Origin: Thuidium tamariscinum
Lineage: Eukaryota > Streptophyta > Bryopsida > Hypnales > Thuidiaceae
Length of the DNA: 64,000 nucleotides
Assembly (NCBI GenBank): GCA_947034885.2
Contig: OX344752.2
Span: 13,888,001-13,952,000, forward strand
Reading direction: 5' to 3'
Shown: positions 49,334 through 60,812 of the stretch, piece by piece
Numbering within the stretch: the stretch's first letter is position 1
How the letters are laid out: each line of letters opens with the position of its first letter
The notes under the pieces: model-generated
The model's database searches: none
Told to the model about the DNA's origin: nothing
The model's input: only the letters and a program-made list of their open reading frames with translations
Translations under genes and position numbers: made by a program

Positions 49334-49779
49334 GAACATTCCCACGGGGACACGGCCAGGGCCTCAAACTCGGTATTTGGCCGTGTGGAGTCAAAGAAAC
49401 TTCTTCAGAGCACGGAAGAAGAGGCTCAAAATATGCCCGAGTCCGGCCAAAATTGAAGAAGAGACAGCCAAATGGTGAACACTGGCCGTGGCTCTCCGAT
49501 TTGGCACAATTCTCAAGCTACGGATCCATTAATTCAATACAATTCTCCCCAAAGATACACTTTTATATTCAAAAAGTGAATGGGGTCCGGACTTCATTGA
49601 TGGGAGGATACTTGAATTTTGGGGGAAGTTCTTTGTGTTGCAATAAAATAAGGAAAAGTGACCGGGCCATGTCTTCCCATTCCGTGTTGCCCATGGGGCT
49701 TTTTCTCGAGACACGGCCCGGGGGCTCTGGATGAGAGCTGAAATGCTCATACTACGTCCCCCAAGTGGTGGGGATGCTC
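49334..49779 (+). mobile_element. MITE with TAA target sites, copy 1 (446 bp)
   Basis: Begins GAACATTCCCAC and ends GGGGATGCTC, with TAA on each side (49,331-49,333 and 49,780-49,782). The second copy, directly adjacent, shares the middle TAA. A TAA site with GAGCAT-type termini suggests a PIF/Harbinger (Tourist-like) origin, but hAT-related alternatives cannot be ruled out. No transposase. It also supplies the empty site for the hairpin in copy 2 (GGCCGTGTGGAGTC). Confidence 0.65.
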
Positions 49780-49782
49780 TAA

Positions 49783-50459
49783 GAGCATTTCCATAGGGAC
49801 ACGGCCAGAGCCTCAAACTCAGTATTTGGTTGTGTCACTAGAAGAAAAGCCTGAAATTTTGCGTTTGTTTCAACACAACGCGTCAAGTGAGTTGTGTAGA
49901 AACAAACTCAAAACACGCAGTGGAAAACTGCAAAAACGTAGAAAAATGCATTTTTCTACGTTTTCGCAGTTTTCCACTGCGTGTTTTGAGTTTGTTTCTA
50001 CACAACTCACTTGACGCGTTGTGTTGAAACAAACGCAAAATTTCAGGCTTTTCTTCTAGTGTGTGGAGTCGAAGAAACTTCTCCGCGGCATGCAATAAGA
50101 GGGTCAAAATATGCCCGAGCCTGGCCAAAATTGAAGAAGAGACGGCCAAATGGTGAACATTGGCCATGGCTCTCTATGTCATTTGGCACAATTCTCAAGC
50201 TACGGTTTCATTAATTCTACATAATTCTCCCCAAAAGACACACTTTTATATTCAAAAAGTGAATGGGTCTGCACTTCATTGATGGGAGGATACTTGAATT
50301 TGGAGGGAGATTCCTTGTGTTGCAATAAAATAAGAAAAAATACCCAGGCCGTGTCTTCCATTCCATGTCGCCGTGGGGCGCAAGAGCCAAACACGGCCCA
50401 GGGTCTCTAAATGAGCTCCAAAATCCTCACAGTGCGTCCCCTATGCGGTGGAGATGCTC
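49783..50459 (+). mobile_element. MITE with TAA target sites, copy 2, holding a CACTA hairpin
   Basis: Begins GAGCATTTCCATAGGGAC and ends GGAGATGCTC, flanked by TAA. Without the 226-bp hairpin and its 3-bp duplication it is about 448 bp, almost the size of copy 1, and the two align along their length (for example TTGATGGGAGGATACTTGAA in both). Confidence 0.65.
49836..50061. mobile_element. CACTA-ended foldback MITE, 226 bp, with TGT target duplication
   Basis: Starts CACTAGAAGAAAAGCCTG and ends with its exact reverse complement. The two arms of about 112 bp pair with a single mismatch seen by eye (CTGCAAAAAC against CTGCGAAAAC), around a TGCA centre. TGT repeats directly on both sides (49,833-49,835 and 50,062-50,064). 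CACTA termini and a 3-bp duplication are the marks of the En/Spm superfamily. Copy 1 of the surrounding MITE lacks the insertion. Confidence 0.9.
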
Positions 50460-50462
50460 TAA

Positions 50463-50813
50463 ACAATTATGCATATTTCAATGCAAAAATTTTGGATGCA
50501 AAAGTTTTTCCATATAGGGAAATAGAGTTTAAAAGGACTATATATTTTTTCAGAATTTTATGATAGAAAATGTAATTATTGTGAATTTTTTACTCAAAGA
50601 TTATTTGTTACTTGTAATAGTGATATAGACCTTTCTATTTGTGACCATAGATCAATTGCATAATCGACCTAGGGCTGGTTGCAATATTAAGAGCCTTACA
50701 ACCAATGATAATGTGCTACAACTACTCCGGACTTTGTGCTATAACTTCACGGAAACAAAAGAGTTTATAGATTGGAAATAGGGGGGGGTCGGAAATGGGT
50801 TGGATACTCTAAG
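50463..50813. other. AT-rich spacer, no gene
   Basis: A run of eight G lies at about 50,781-50,788. Nothing else stands out. Confidence 0.5.
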
Positions 50814-51741
50814 TTAACCCCTAAAGGACCAAGCCCTGTTTTCTACCCAAAAACACTAAAAACTGTCAATTCTATAGCAAAGAGTAAAAAAAATTAATTC
50901 ATTTTTTTCCAAATCTAACCATAGGATCTTATACCTCACTAGTCTAAGATATTGTGAAATTTTTTTCAGAATTTTTGACCGCACAGATTGCAAGATACTT
51001 CCATTTAAAGTGGAAAAAACAAGTTTTTCAACACATTACGGGACTGGATTTTTTGACTTTGAATATTTTTAACTTAAAATTTTTGCACTAAAGAGTTTTG
51101 AGCTTTAATTATTTCTAGTGAAAAATTGAGTTGAGAATCTAGAGAAAAAAAGAAATTCAAAAAAACTTAATTTTCATTCTTAAAAGAATTGTTAAGTAGA
51201 AGTAGGTACGAGATAGAAGGAAAATCTAAAATATTAATATCTTTTAGATGGAATTAAAATGCACTAATCCTAATGGTGAGATTGTTCTAGCAAGTAAACT
51301 AAACCATGAAAAGTTTGTTTTTTTGAAAAATTGCAAAAATTGCATCCAGAAATGAATCCTATAAGTTATTTTTTCAAGAAAATGCTCTAATTGCCTAAAA
51401 AACAAGATTGTCCATAACTTTCTCATAACAAATCAAAATAAAATGAATCAAAGCTTCCTAGATAGGCAAAAATATAATCTATAAGAAACAAAATTCAAAA
51501 AGAAAAAATTCAAATTTTTTCTTTGCTGCCCGAACTGCCCGCCGTCCCTTGTTTTGAGATTATTTGGGCATAACTTTTGTTCCCGGTCACCGATTGAAAA
51601 ACTATATATATCCCCACAAAGATATTCAATTTTTCTATCTCTAAAAAAAGTTTCAAAAAATTAGGACAAAAATTCAGCCTGTAGGTACCTGCCCAAAATT
51701 GCATTTGTCCCCCAAAGGGACAATGGTCCTTTAGGGGTTAA
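50814..51741 (+). mobile_element. TTAA-type element, subfamily B, 928 bp
   Basis: The best-preserved B copy. TTAA lies at 50,814-50,817 and 51,738-51,741, and both termini read TTAACCCCTAAAGGACCA inward, identical over 18 bases. The interior carries the B blocks in reverse order relative to 35.3 kb. No transposase. Confidence 0.88.
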
Positions 51742-52315
51742 GTTATATTTCCTTGGCTTTAGATCTCAAGGTAGACAAGCCTCGATACTACCACACTAAT
51801 TAGCAATTGGAAACATCACAAATTCAACCACTACAAGAGAAAGGGGTGTTTTAAGTATAGTCTTAGAGATAAGATTTTAAGTAATGACCTTTTTAGTAGA
51901 TTTTAAGTAAGAAATAGGTGTCTTTCTAGTAAAATTTTAGTATGGCACGCATTGATCGGATTTAGCTTCGAAGGAGCAGTCACCCATGCTACATTCTAGC
52001 ATGTCACCTTCCAATCCACTCACCCACTCGATCACGCTACTTCTTCAAGAGTTCTTGTAGATCCAATTAAGCAACCTACAATGTGTATTGTACTTGAGAT
52101 TCTACAGTAGTAAGTCGTAGTTGCTTGTCATTTCTCCAAGTTCAGCAATCCTCATCCTGTCCAAGTGTCCATAGAGCAGCCCAAAGGTGATTGCTGCACA
52201 GGACCCGGCATGCCACATGATTTATCTGAGACAGTCACACCCTTGTCATGCATGGCCTCTCCGTCGGTCCATCCAGTCACCGTGGAAATTAAAACTGAAC
52301 ACAAATTTCTGCAAT
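51742..52315. other. Balanced-composition patch, no supported gene
   Basis: No frame or RNA gene is supported. Short open frames near 52,187-52,444 run into the neighbouring inverted-repeat element. Confidence 0.4.
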
Positions 52316-52681
52316 AGGGGTGTCACGGCACTTCCGAAGTCCTCAGAATTCTTTGAGAAAGAGTATGTGGTGCACTGGGAGCGAAAGGTGGACGCAAAAT
52401 TCTCAGAGAAAACAGAGTGCCGTTTCTTCTCCTCCGTTGGGTGAAGAAATGGCGTTTTTTAAAAATTTATTGAAGAATTTATTGAAGCCCTCAACTTGGT
52501 GCAAGTATTGGAGCTCCCAACCCAGCTGTGCAAGCTAGAAATTCTTGCAGAATCGGTGCGAACAGCAGAAAGGGGTGTCATGGCTCCTCCACTCTATGGC
52601 AGTTTTCATTGGCTCCCAAAAAATCTCACCAACTTGGGTTTCCCTGAGAAATTGAGTTTCTCTGAGGAGCCATGACACCCC
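52316..52681. mobile_element. Inverted-repeat element with GGGGTGTCAYGGC termini
   Basis: Left end GGGGTGTCACGGCACTTCC; right end read inward GGGGTGTCATGGCTCCTC. A third copy of the terminus, in direct orientation, lies inside at about 52,574 and pairs with the right end as a hairpin of about 105 bp. This suggests a shorter element nested in, or joined to, a longer one. Superfamily not assigned. Confidence 0.6.
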
Positions 52682-52893
52682 CTAATTTCTCTTCCCGGCA
52701 TTTTCTTCATGCTAAGCAATGCACATATGTATGTACAAGACTACAGGCGCGGCACACAGCTCCATGGATTACATGTTTGGAGCTCACTGGGTGTCGGCAA
52801 CGGCGTACAGGACCCCACATACTCTTGTTAAGTGTTCCAGAACCTCAAGTTAGCTATCCAAGATATATCTTACCTAGCCGGCTGAAAATTAAG

Positions 52894-53849
52894 TTAACCC
52901 CTTAAAAGACCAAACTGCGTTTTTTGGCAACATAGCGATTTTGGGCAACTCACTACAAATGGAGTTTTTATTCTTTTTCTTTGAAATTTGCACACAACAT
53001 GCGCCCGAGGAGTAGCTTTAAGGTCCAACAAGTTTCATAACATTTGACTACATAGTCAAAAAGTTATTGCATGATATGTGATTTCCTTTTATCTGTGGGC
53101 AGCTTGGGCAGATAAAAAAACTTCTTTAAAAATAATTTTTTGAAAAAAATGAAAAATTGAAATATTTTATTTAGAATTTTTTGTATGCAGGAATCTTTGA
53201 ATCATTCCATTTGGATTAGTGAGTCAAAAGTTATGAGGAGGTTTAGTTTGAGGTAGTTTATGGCTAGTTACAAAATTCCTACACTACAAAAAAAGTTTGA
53301 AATCTTTTATTTAATTCAATTTTTAATATTTTTGGATAAAAATAATTGCAATAGGTGAATATTTTTTATTACAACATTTTAACCATTGGGATCAAAAAAA
53401 TTCAATTCCATAAATAAATTGTTTACAATTTAGTGTTTTGGCTCATTTTTTACTTCTCTGTACTTGTTATTTTTTTCCTCTATGTTTTACAACTCCAAAT
53501 GATTTGAATTTTTTTTTGCATATAGCCAACTTGCCTTTAAGAATGAATCCAGAGAGTAACCACCAATTTTAACTTTTTTTCATACAAATGTAACCTTGTG
53601 AAGTGCAGCTGCCCAGATTTCCACAGTGGTAAGAAAAGGATTTTTGTCACTTCAAACACTAATATCTTGCAATCTACACAACAGAAATTGCTGAAATTTT
53701 TTCCACATCTTTTTAAACTTGTGCTCTTAAAGATCCTACAGTTACTTTTGTCCAAAAATGTTTTTTTCTTATAATTTGGTAGTTGTTTAGAAAATGACAG
53801 TTTTGAAGCAATTTTGGTGAAAACATAGTAAAAAACTTTTAGGGGTTAA
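52894..53849 (-). mobile_element. TTAA-type element, subfamily A, 956 bp
   Basis: TTAA at 52,894-52,897 and 53,846-53,849. Termini are TTAACCCCTTAAAAGACC and TTAACCCCTAAAAGTTTTTT. The internal order matches 57.2 kb in the same orientation. No transposase. Confidence 0.83.
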
Positions 53850-55561
53850 TCTATCCAACTCCAGCCAGTCCCAATTAGCTAGCTAGGTAGCGTCAAGAAT
53901 AGCATAATTTTCTAATGTATTCAAGAAGCTAGCTAGCTAGGATGACATTAGTGAGCCGTCACAGTGTGCAGCTGGAACATATGCTTACATTGACACCACC
54001 AAAGCAATGCAAGTGCACATATAATTCGAATTACATTAGGCCCCAATCTAGAAATATCAGAGCAACTACTGCAGCGTCATAAAGCAGCTGCGGAAGAACC
54101 AAGGTCATTGCAGAAAGCAGTTTGAAAGCTAGCTAGCTAGCTAGTCCGTGATGAAAACCAAATCGAGGATGGGAAGGATGAGGGTTTGTGGAAACCAAAT
54201 TAGAATGGAGTAGAATAGAGCTACAAAGAGAACAGTGCTACAGGAGTTCACGGCGGGGCGAAAAGGAACAAATGAACAGTGTTAGGGTCAAACCCATTTG
54301 GCAAGCTCCAACCCTGTGCTAACTAGAAAATCAGTGGGTGATGCACGTTGTATGCACCATGGTTTAGGGTTCACATAGACTGCTGCAAGCACTCCAAGAC
54401 CAGGTTCCACCAATTGATCAAAAACAGCTTAGGGTTTTAGGAGAACAAGCACACGGACACTGGGTTTAAGAATATTCACATGAGGTTTCCTCTTTTCCAG
54501 GGTCTGATGAACAGTAAACCATACTTGAGATTAAATATCAGGCCGAATTGCTGCAGTCCCATACCAGTCACTGGTTCACTGGTTGGTTTCTAACCCAAAG
54601 AGTTATTTTTATGAATTTTTGCTGAAATTTAACGCATGGCATGTGAGGACACTAAAGTGCTGCAATTTCCCATTTTTAATGATATGATTCAAAAAAGTCC
54701 TTTTACTATGGCGATCACATTGTACACGAGAAGTTGCAGTGAGCTCTCTAGCTATTCCCGTTCACTTAAGTAAAGGATAAAAAGCCTCGGCTGGGCTCAA
54801 ACTTTTAGGTCAGGGACACCCACAAATGGCTCCAGATATTTTGGACGTCTCTGCAGTAGGAAGCAATGCAAATGAATCTCTTGAGAAGACTTCATAATAC
54901 AAAACATCGATCATGTATCACTCATGCATCAATCAAGGATTGCAGTCAAGTAACGCTGAGGTCAATATGTAGCTGGGTCAACAGTCTCAAATATGCTAAG
55001 GCCAATTTGCCATGAAGAACTATGGTTTCCACTTCAAAGAGAAACCAATTGATCAGGATGTATGTAGAATCTTTATGCGAGCTTTGCAAAAGAAAGCATG
55101 GCCATGCAGCATTTCGCACCTCAGAAGTCCATGTCAACCATGCATGACCCCCTTCGTCCACAACCAGTCAAAATTTATATTTTCGCTTTGACTGCAGGCA
55201 TAGTTTTGAAATTTAACTTTGACACGCCATTTGAAATGGTCCATCGTTACATTCTCGCTCTTTAGCTTTTAGTTTTTCGTTAATTTTCAAACTGGTGGTG
55301 CCTTACGGTGGGCATAATAAGCACAATTTGCAACACCAATTTCCTCCTCTTTGCATGGAGCAACCACATTTCTATTTGAATTGGGGATGCACGATTTTGA
55401 CTCTTGATAATCTCATCCACAAAATCATTCAGCATCTCCACTGTTCCACTCCACATCAATGTTACATATTTGCCCTGTTCATGACAAAAGAAAACATGCA
55501 TCACCAATTAATTGCCAATTGATCAAGCCATACAGGAGAGTCAGAAAACCAGGCCTGTTGA
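53850..55561. other. Balanced-composition DNA with CTAG runs, no supported gene
   Basis: Repeated (CTAG)n runs occur at about 53,877-53,886, 53,926-53,940 and 54,129-54,144. The composition resembles genic DNA, but frames are short and splice-site series are lacking. Confidence 0.4.
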
Positions 55562-56110
55562 TTAACCCCTAGATTGTCTTTAGAGGCCTTTTTTTTCCAT
55601 AAAAAACAATTAAAAAGTCCCATTTCTATTGCAAAGAGCAAGAACTTGAAAACTGACTTTTCTCATGTAACCAATGGTAGGATCTTTCAGTAGACAAGAT
55701 AAGACTGTGTAGAAGACTTTGACAGTTTGACCCGAAGTCCTACATTAAAAGATATTTGTGTTCAAAGTGAAAAAAACAAGTGGTTCCCACCATTTGTGAC
55801 TAGACTAAGGGAGGAGGCTCGAAAACCGCTCAGGCTCCAAAACCACTCACCTTTTGGAATGTATATTTCTGGTACATGATGCTTTTTGATCTTTATAGTA
55901 ATGTACAAACAATGAACATTTGAGGGGGTGGGCGTTTTTGGAGCCCTATGCCATATTGACTTCAGAAATTCATAACTAAATCTACAGAGCTTGAAAAAAT
56001 ATGAAATGACTTGGGTTAGATGCCTATTCAAGCTGTTTTTCAAGAAAAATTCACTGGAAAATACTGCAAGATGTTTGACCTGCCCAAAATTCTGTTCCAG
56101 CCCTTAGATG
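55562..56110 (+). mobile_element. TTAA-type fragment related to 26.1-26.4 kb
   Basis: Left terminus TTAACCCCTAGATTGTC at 55,562. The block 55,790-56,095 matches 26,105-26,415. The right end is worn (CCAGCCCTTAGATGG) and its exact boundary is uncertain. Confidence 0.5.
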
Positions 56111-56269
56111 GTCGGTTTATGGACCTTCTCCATTATAAGCTTTTGAATCTTCTTAGCTTAAAATTTTTGGACTACAAATTTCAATTAATTTTTTTTTAAG
56201 TTGAAAAATTGAGTTAAATGCATAGGAAAAAAAATTAAGATAACAAAAACTTGATTTAAATTATTCACT

Positions 56270-57163
56270 TTAACCCCTAAAGGCCTAAGGCTATTTTTCT
56301 ATCAGAAATCATTAAAATCTATCATGTTTGTTGCATTCACCCAAGAGAACAAAAAAGAATTGTTAAAAAAATTGAACCATAGGATCTTGTACTTTACATG
56401 TTTAAAATCATGTCGGGAAAAATCAATAAGTTTGATTGTACATATTAGAAGATATTAGTACTCAAAGTTGAAATTTTTTTTTCTTGAACACTATTATACA
56501 ATTTTTAGATGACTTTGACCACCATTTGTGGAAAGTTTTTGCACTACACACTTTATATTAACAAAAAAATTGTCTTAAAGGATGAAGTTGTAAGTCTAAA
56601 ATAAAATTTTATCAAAAAAATGCTTGATTTTCATTCTTTAAAAAATTATTGAATAGAAATAGGTTGAAGATTGAAAATAAATTTAAATTGTAAATACCTC
56701 TAAGATGGGATTGAAATACGACAATTAAAACACTGAGATTGTTCTAGTAAGCAAATTTGATTCTCTCAAGCAATTTTTTTTGAAAAATTGTAAAAATTGC
56801 TACAATTAGAAATGAATGATATATTTTATTTTTTCATGAAATTGCCATTAAAACAAGATTATTTATAACTTTCACATCACTAATCTAATTGGAATGAATC
56901 AAAGTTTCATATGTAGACAAAAATATAATCTATAAAAATAAAAAAAATTTAACTTTAATTTCAAATTTTTGTGGATTTCTTTTATAACTGCAAAGTTAAA
57001 ATTTGGATTTTTGTAGTATAGCTTTTGCTCCTAGGCATAGACTAAAATAAAAATTATTCTCTCCTGAAACTAATAAGTTTCCCTCTCTTACAAAAAAGTC
57101 TCAAAGATTCATTTCCTTTAAAAATTGAGGTCATTGGAACAAGTCCAAATTCCAAGTTGTCGC
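56270..57163 (+). mobile_element. TTAA-type element, subfamily B, right end cut
   Basis: Left terminus TTAACCCCTAAAGGCCTA at 56,270. The body follows the B order to CCAAATTCCAAGTTGTC, about 30 bp short of the expected right end, where the A element at 57,164 begins. The missing end was probably removed when or after the A copy arrived. Confidence 0.72.
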
Positions 57164-58115
57164 TTAACCCCTAAAGCTTTGAACATCGTTTTTTGAGATT
57201 ATAAATTTTTTGGACAGCTCACTATGGATGGAGTTTGTTTGTTTTTCTTTGAAATTTTTATACAATGTATGCCTGAGGAGTAGCTTTAAGGCCCAAATTT
57301 TTTCATAACTTTTGACTTCACGGTTAAAAAGTTATGGCAGGATATGTTGTTTTCTTTACTCGGCAGGCGACCCGGGCAGCTGAAAAAATTTCTTCAAAAA
57401 AACTTTTTTTTAAAAAGTGAAATTTCAAATTAGTTCTTTAGGTTTATACAGCCATGTAAAGCTTTGAATCAATCCATTTCGATCAATGAGTCAAAAGTTA
57501 TGAAGATTTTGAGTTTGGGGTAGTTTGCGGCCAGTTATAGAATCTCTACAGTACAAAAAAAAGTTTGAAATTCTTCATTTAATTCAATTTTTCATATTTT
57601 TGGAAAAAAATAAAAAAAAGAAGGTGTAGATTGTTTATTACAACATTTTAACCATTGGGATTGAAAATTTTCAATTCCATGAATAAAATGCTCACAATTT
57701 AGTATTTTGGCTCATTTTTTACTTCTTTCTACTTACTTATTTTTTCCTATATGTTGTACAATTCCAAATGGTTTGAAATTTTTTGAGAATGTAGCCAACT
57801 TGCATTGAAGTATTAATTCAAAGAGTAACCACCATTTTGAATTTTTTTCACACAAATGTGACCTTGTGAACTGCAGCTGCCCGGATTTTTGTAGGGATAA
57901 AAAAACAATTTTTGTCAATTCAAATGCTTATATCTTGCAATCTACATGCTGGAAATTTTTGGAATTTTTTCCGCATGTTTACAAACCACCTTACTACAAG
58001 ATCCTACGGTTACATGAGTCAAAAATGTGTTTTAAAAAAAAATTGCACTTGTATTAGAAATGGCAGTTTTGGAGCATTTTTGGTGAAAACATAGTCAAAA
58101 ACCTTTAGGGGTTAA
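57164..58115 (-). mobile_element. TTAA-type element, subfamily A, 952 bp
   Basis: TTAA at 57,164-57,167 and 58,112-58,115. Termini are TTAACCCCTAAAGCTTTG and TTAACCCCTAAAGGTTTTTG. Full-length in the A order; a good reference copy for the 38.1 kb deletion derivative. No transposase. Confidence 0.87.
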
Positions 58116-58870
58116 AACTTATTATGTAGATTGAAAGAAAAATAAATCATTAATAATTCTAAGATAGAATTGAAACAACAATAAGATTGTTCTCATAAGT
58201 GTAATAAACCTTGTAGAGTTGTTGATTTTTGAAATTTTTGAAATTTAATTTGAAAACAAATCCAGTACATCATTTTCTTAAGAATTTTCTTTGCTTGCTT
58301 GCAATAGAAGAAGCTATTGGGGGGGGGGGGGTTGAAGCCTCCAAAAGCTTGGAAGTTCCTAGGTTATGGGAATGCAAAATTTGACATGGTTGAGACCATG
58401 CCATATCATTAATTTTTTTTAAATTATTATTTTTTTGCATTTGAAGACCAATTTTTGTTTTGATAATTGTTGGCTTGGCAACAGCCAATAGTTTTGGAAA
58501 TAGACTTGAAACGTCAAATCTCCCCTAATGCTTATAACTAGTTTTGTGTCATTAATCCATATGGAATGAATCAAATATTTGAATGTAGAGAAAAACACAA
58601 CCTATGAGAGAAAAAAAATTTAGATTTTAATTTCAAATTTTGAGAAAAAAAAATTTCTTCCCATCAACCTAAAATTTGGGCTTAGGGTCATACACTTTTC
58701 CTCCTAGGTACTAATTGAAAATAGAATTTCTATGAAGTTAATGTTTTTTTCTATCTTAAAAAAAATATTCATATAGATGCACCAAAATTGACATGATACA
58801 AACTTGCTCAAATGCTTGTTTGTCGCCCAAACATGTATAGACAATGGTACTTTAATCCCTTTTAAGCCCA
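58116..58870 (+). repeat. Subfamily B fragment with left part missing
   Basis: It starts mid-element beside the A copy and runs in B order to TTTGTCGCCCAAACATG and ACAATGGTACTTTAATCCCT, a worn right terminus. It holds a (G)12 run near 58,321. Confidence 0.6.
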
Positions 58871-60129
58871 AGGGTTTAGGGCAAGACACAAATATGTTAT
58901 AAAATATAAGTTCTATAAGTTTTTTGAAGTTAGTATTAAAAAAGATAATGTGAAGTCCAAAATTTTGAAAGTATCCATATGGTCAAAATTATAAAATTAT
59001 TTTTAGATTCTTTTCAAATGAATTTTGAAGATATAACTTCAAAAATTCATCAAAAATACAATTTCTATATTTAATACAAGATTCTTTTAATTGGTGTCAA
59101 TTGCAATTTTTGTTGATTTGTGAAAAAAATGCAAAAGATCTAGTAATGAGAGCATCAACAATTCAATACATTTCCCAAATAGTAAGTTTTTGAACACTAA
59201 GCAATTCTAAACACTTTGAGCTATTTCTCTTATAATCTTTGTATGGTTGTATTGATCTTAGTTTTGAATACAAATGTTGAAAGACAACCCCAATTTTTTT
59301 TTAAATATGAAAAAAACTTTTTTTATACTTGAAAATTCTACTTGCATTTGGGCAACAACCAAAAAATGGTCACTTAAGTGCTTAGGGGTTAAGTGGTAAC
59401 CCTAAAACACTAGGTTATAGTTTAAATTTCTAGAATTTTAAGGAATTTAAAAAAAAATTTGATGTATTATGACTTAGGAGAATAATATAATCATGACTTT
59501 CAAACAATAGTTGTAAAAAAAAGATCTACAAATCATATCCATATACCATAGTATACAAACCAATATTTTTCAATAATATTTGAAAACCTCTTTCTCTTTT
59601 AGTTCAAAATCTATAAATGTCAAGTTATAATCATATTGATTGTTTTGAAGCTTTTTATATTTAATTTTTTATTCGAGTCATTTTTTAAGAGTCAACTTTT
59701 GATTTGAAAAAGTTACTTTTTGAATCCATCTATCTAAACCTATCAATATTTCAATTATAGAATATTTGCAAAGCAAAATCTTCAAAATATATGGCACACA
59801 ATTGTTAAAGAATTAACACAAGAATCATCCAAAAATTGATGGATGAAAAAAATGCATTTTTTGCATGCTTGGAGTGTGTTTGTGTTCATTTGTGGTTCAA
59901 AATTTGAATGCTTGCTATCATCACTTAGCGGTTAAATGCAAGTGTACTGGCTTGTGAGGCTTCATGCATTAAATTGCTATAACTTGAACTTGCAAGCTCT
60001 ATTCAAATTCAATTAACATCCAATATTACAAGGAAAAAATTGAAAACCACAATCACTAGATATGTAGAATGTCTACAGTAGAAGGATCCATTTCTAACCG
60101 GTGCCCATTGGCAATCAATAGTGTACCAT
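58871..60129. other. AT-rich DNA, no gene seen
   Basis: A terminus-like TTAGGGGTTAAG lies at about 59,381-59,392. No supported frame. Confidence 0.45.
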
Positions 60130-60420
60130 AATTCCAACTAAGGTTCAAATGGATTTCTCTAGAATACATATTTTTGTACTTTTCAAGGTTTGTACCAATA
60201 CATTCATGACACATAAGTGAGGAAGAAAGTAAAAATCAATGAGCGGAAAAGTAGTTCTTGAATGATCGGAATTGGATGACTCTAGGTGTTGATCAATGGT
60301 CAAGTCCAACTTTTGCCTTTCAAAATTCATAATAATTTCAATTCAAGAACTTAAATTACGAATTCTTTTGCAATCCCCATCATTTCTGTCAGTGCACCTC
60401 TGAAAATATTTGCAATGCTT
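60130..60420 (+). repeat. Dispersed repeat F, copy 3 (decayed)
   Basis: Matches 30.45-30.75 kb in direct orientation (TTCAAAATTCATAATAATTT and neighbouring strings) with many changes. Confidence 0.5.
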
Positions 60421-60812
60421 TGCACTACCCTAGATCATGTCCAAATGTGCTTATTTTACTGGTTATGGGTCCCTCTACCATACAATTAAAAAACTCACCC
60501 TGGAATGGTATTCTAGAGTGTACTAGCCTACTAGGTGCCCAGACGCCCAGGTACAACTGACATGTTTTAAGTTAGAAACTGCCATCAAGTGCTTCACAAC
60601 TGACAGGGTTTAATGCAGCGATATTCTCTACGAGAAAGCATCAAAGTTCTCTACTGGAGGAGTGGAGGATTCAAATTTTAAACGAAAAAGAAACTGATCA
60701 ACATAAAGAGCATCAGATACCCCCGGGGTTGAAATTCGGCACAATGTAAACACCATATCAATAAGTTGACATGATCCATGCTTTACTTTCAGAAACAGAG
60801 TAGACCACGATC

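Noticed and set aside
49883..50167. Frames of about 94 and 62 codons at 49.8-50.2 kb with near-identical peptides on both strands
   Set aside because: They read the two arms of the palindromic MITE; the duplication of the peptide comes from the inverted repeat.
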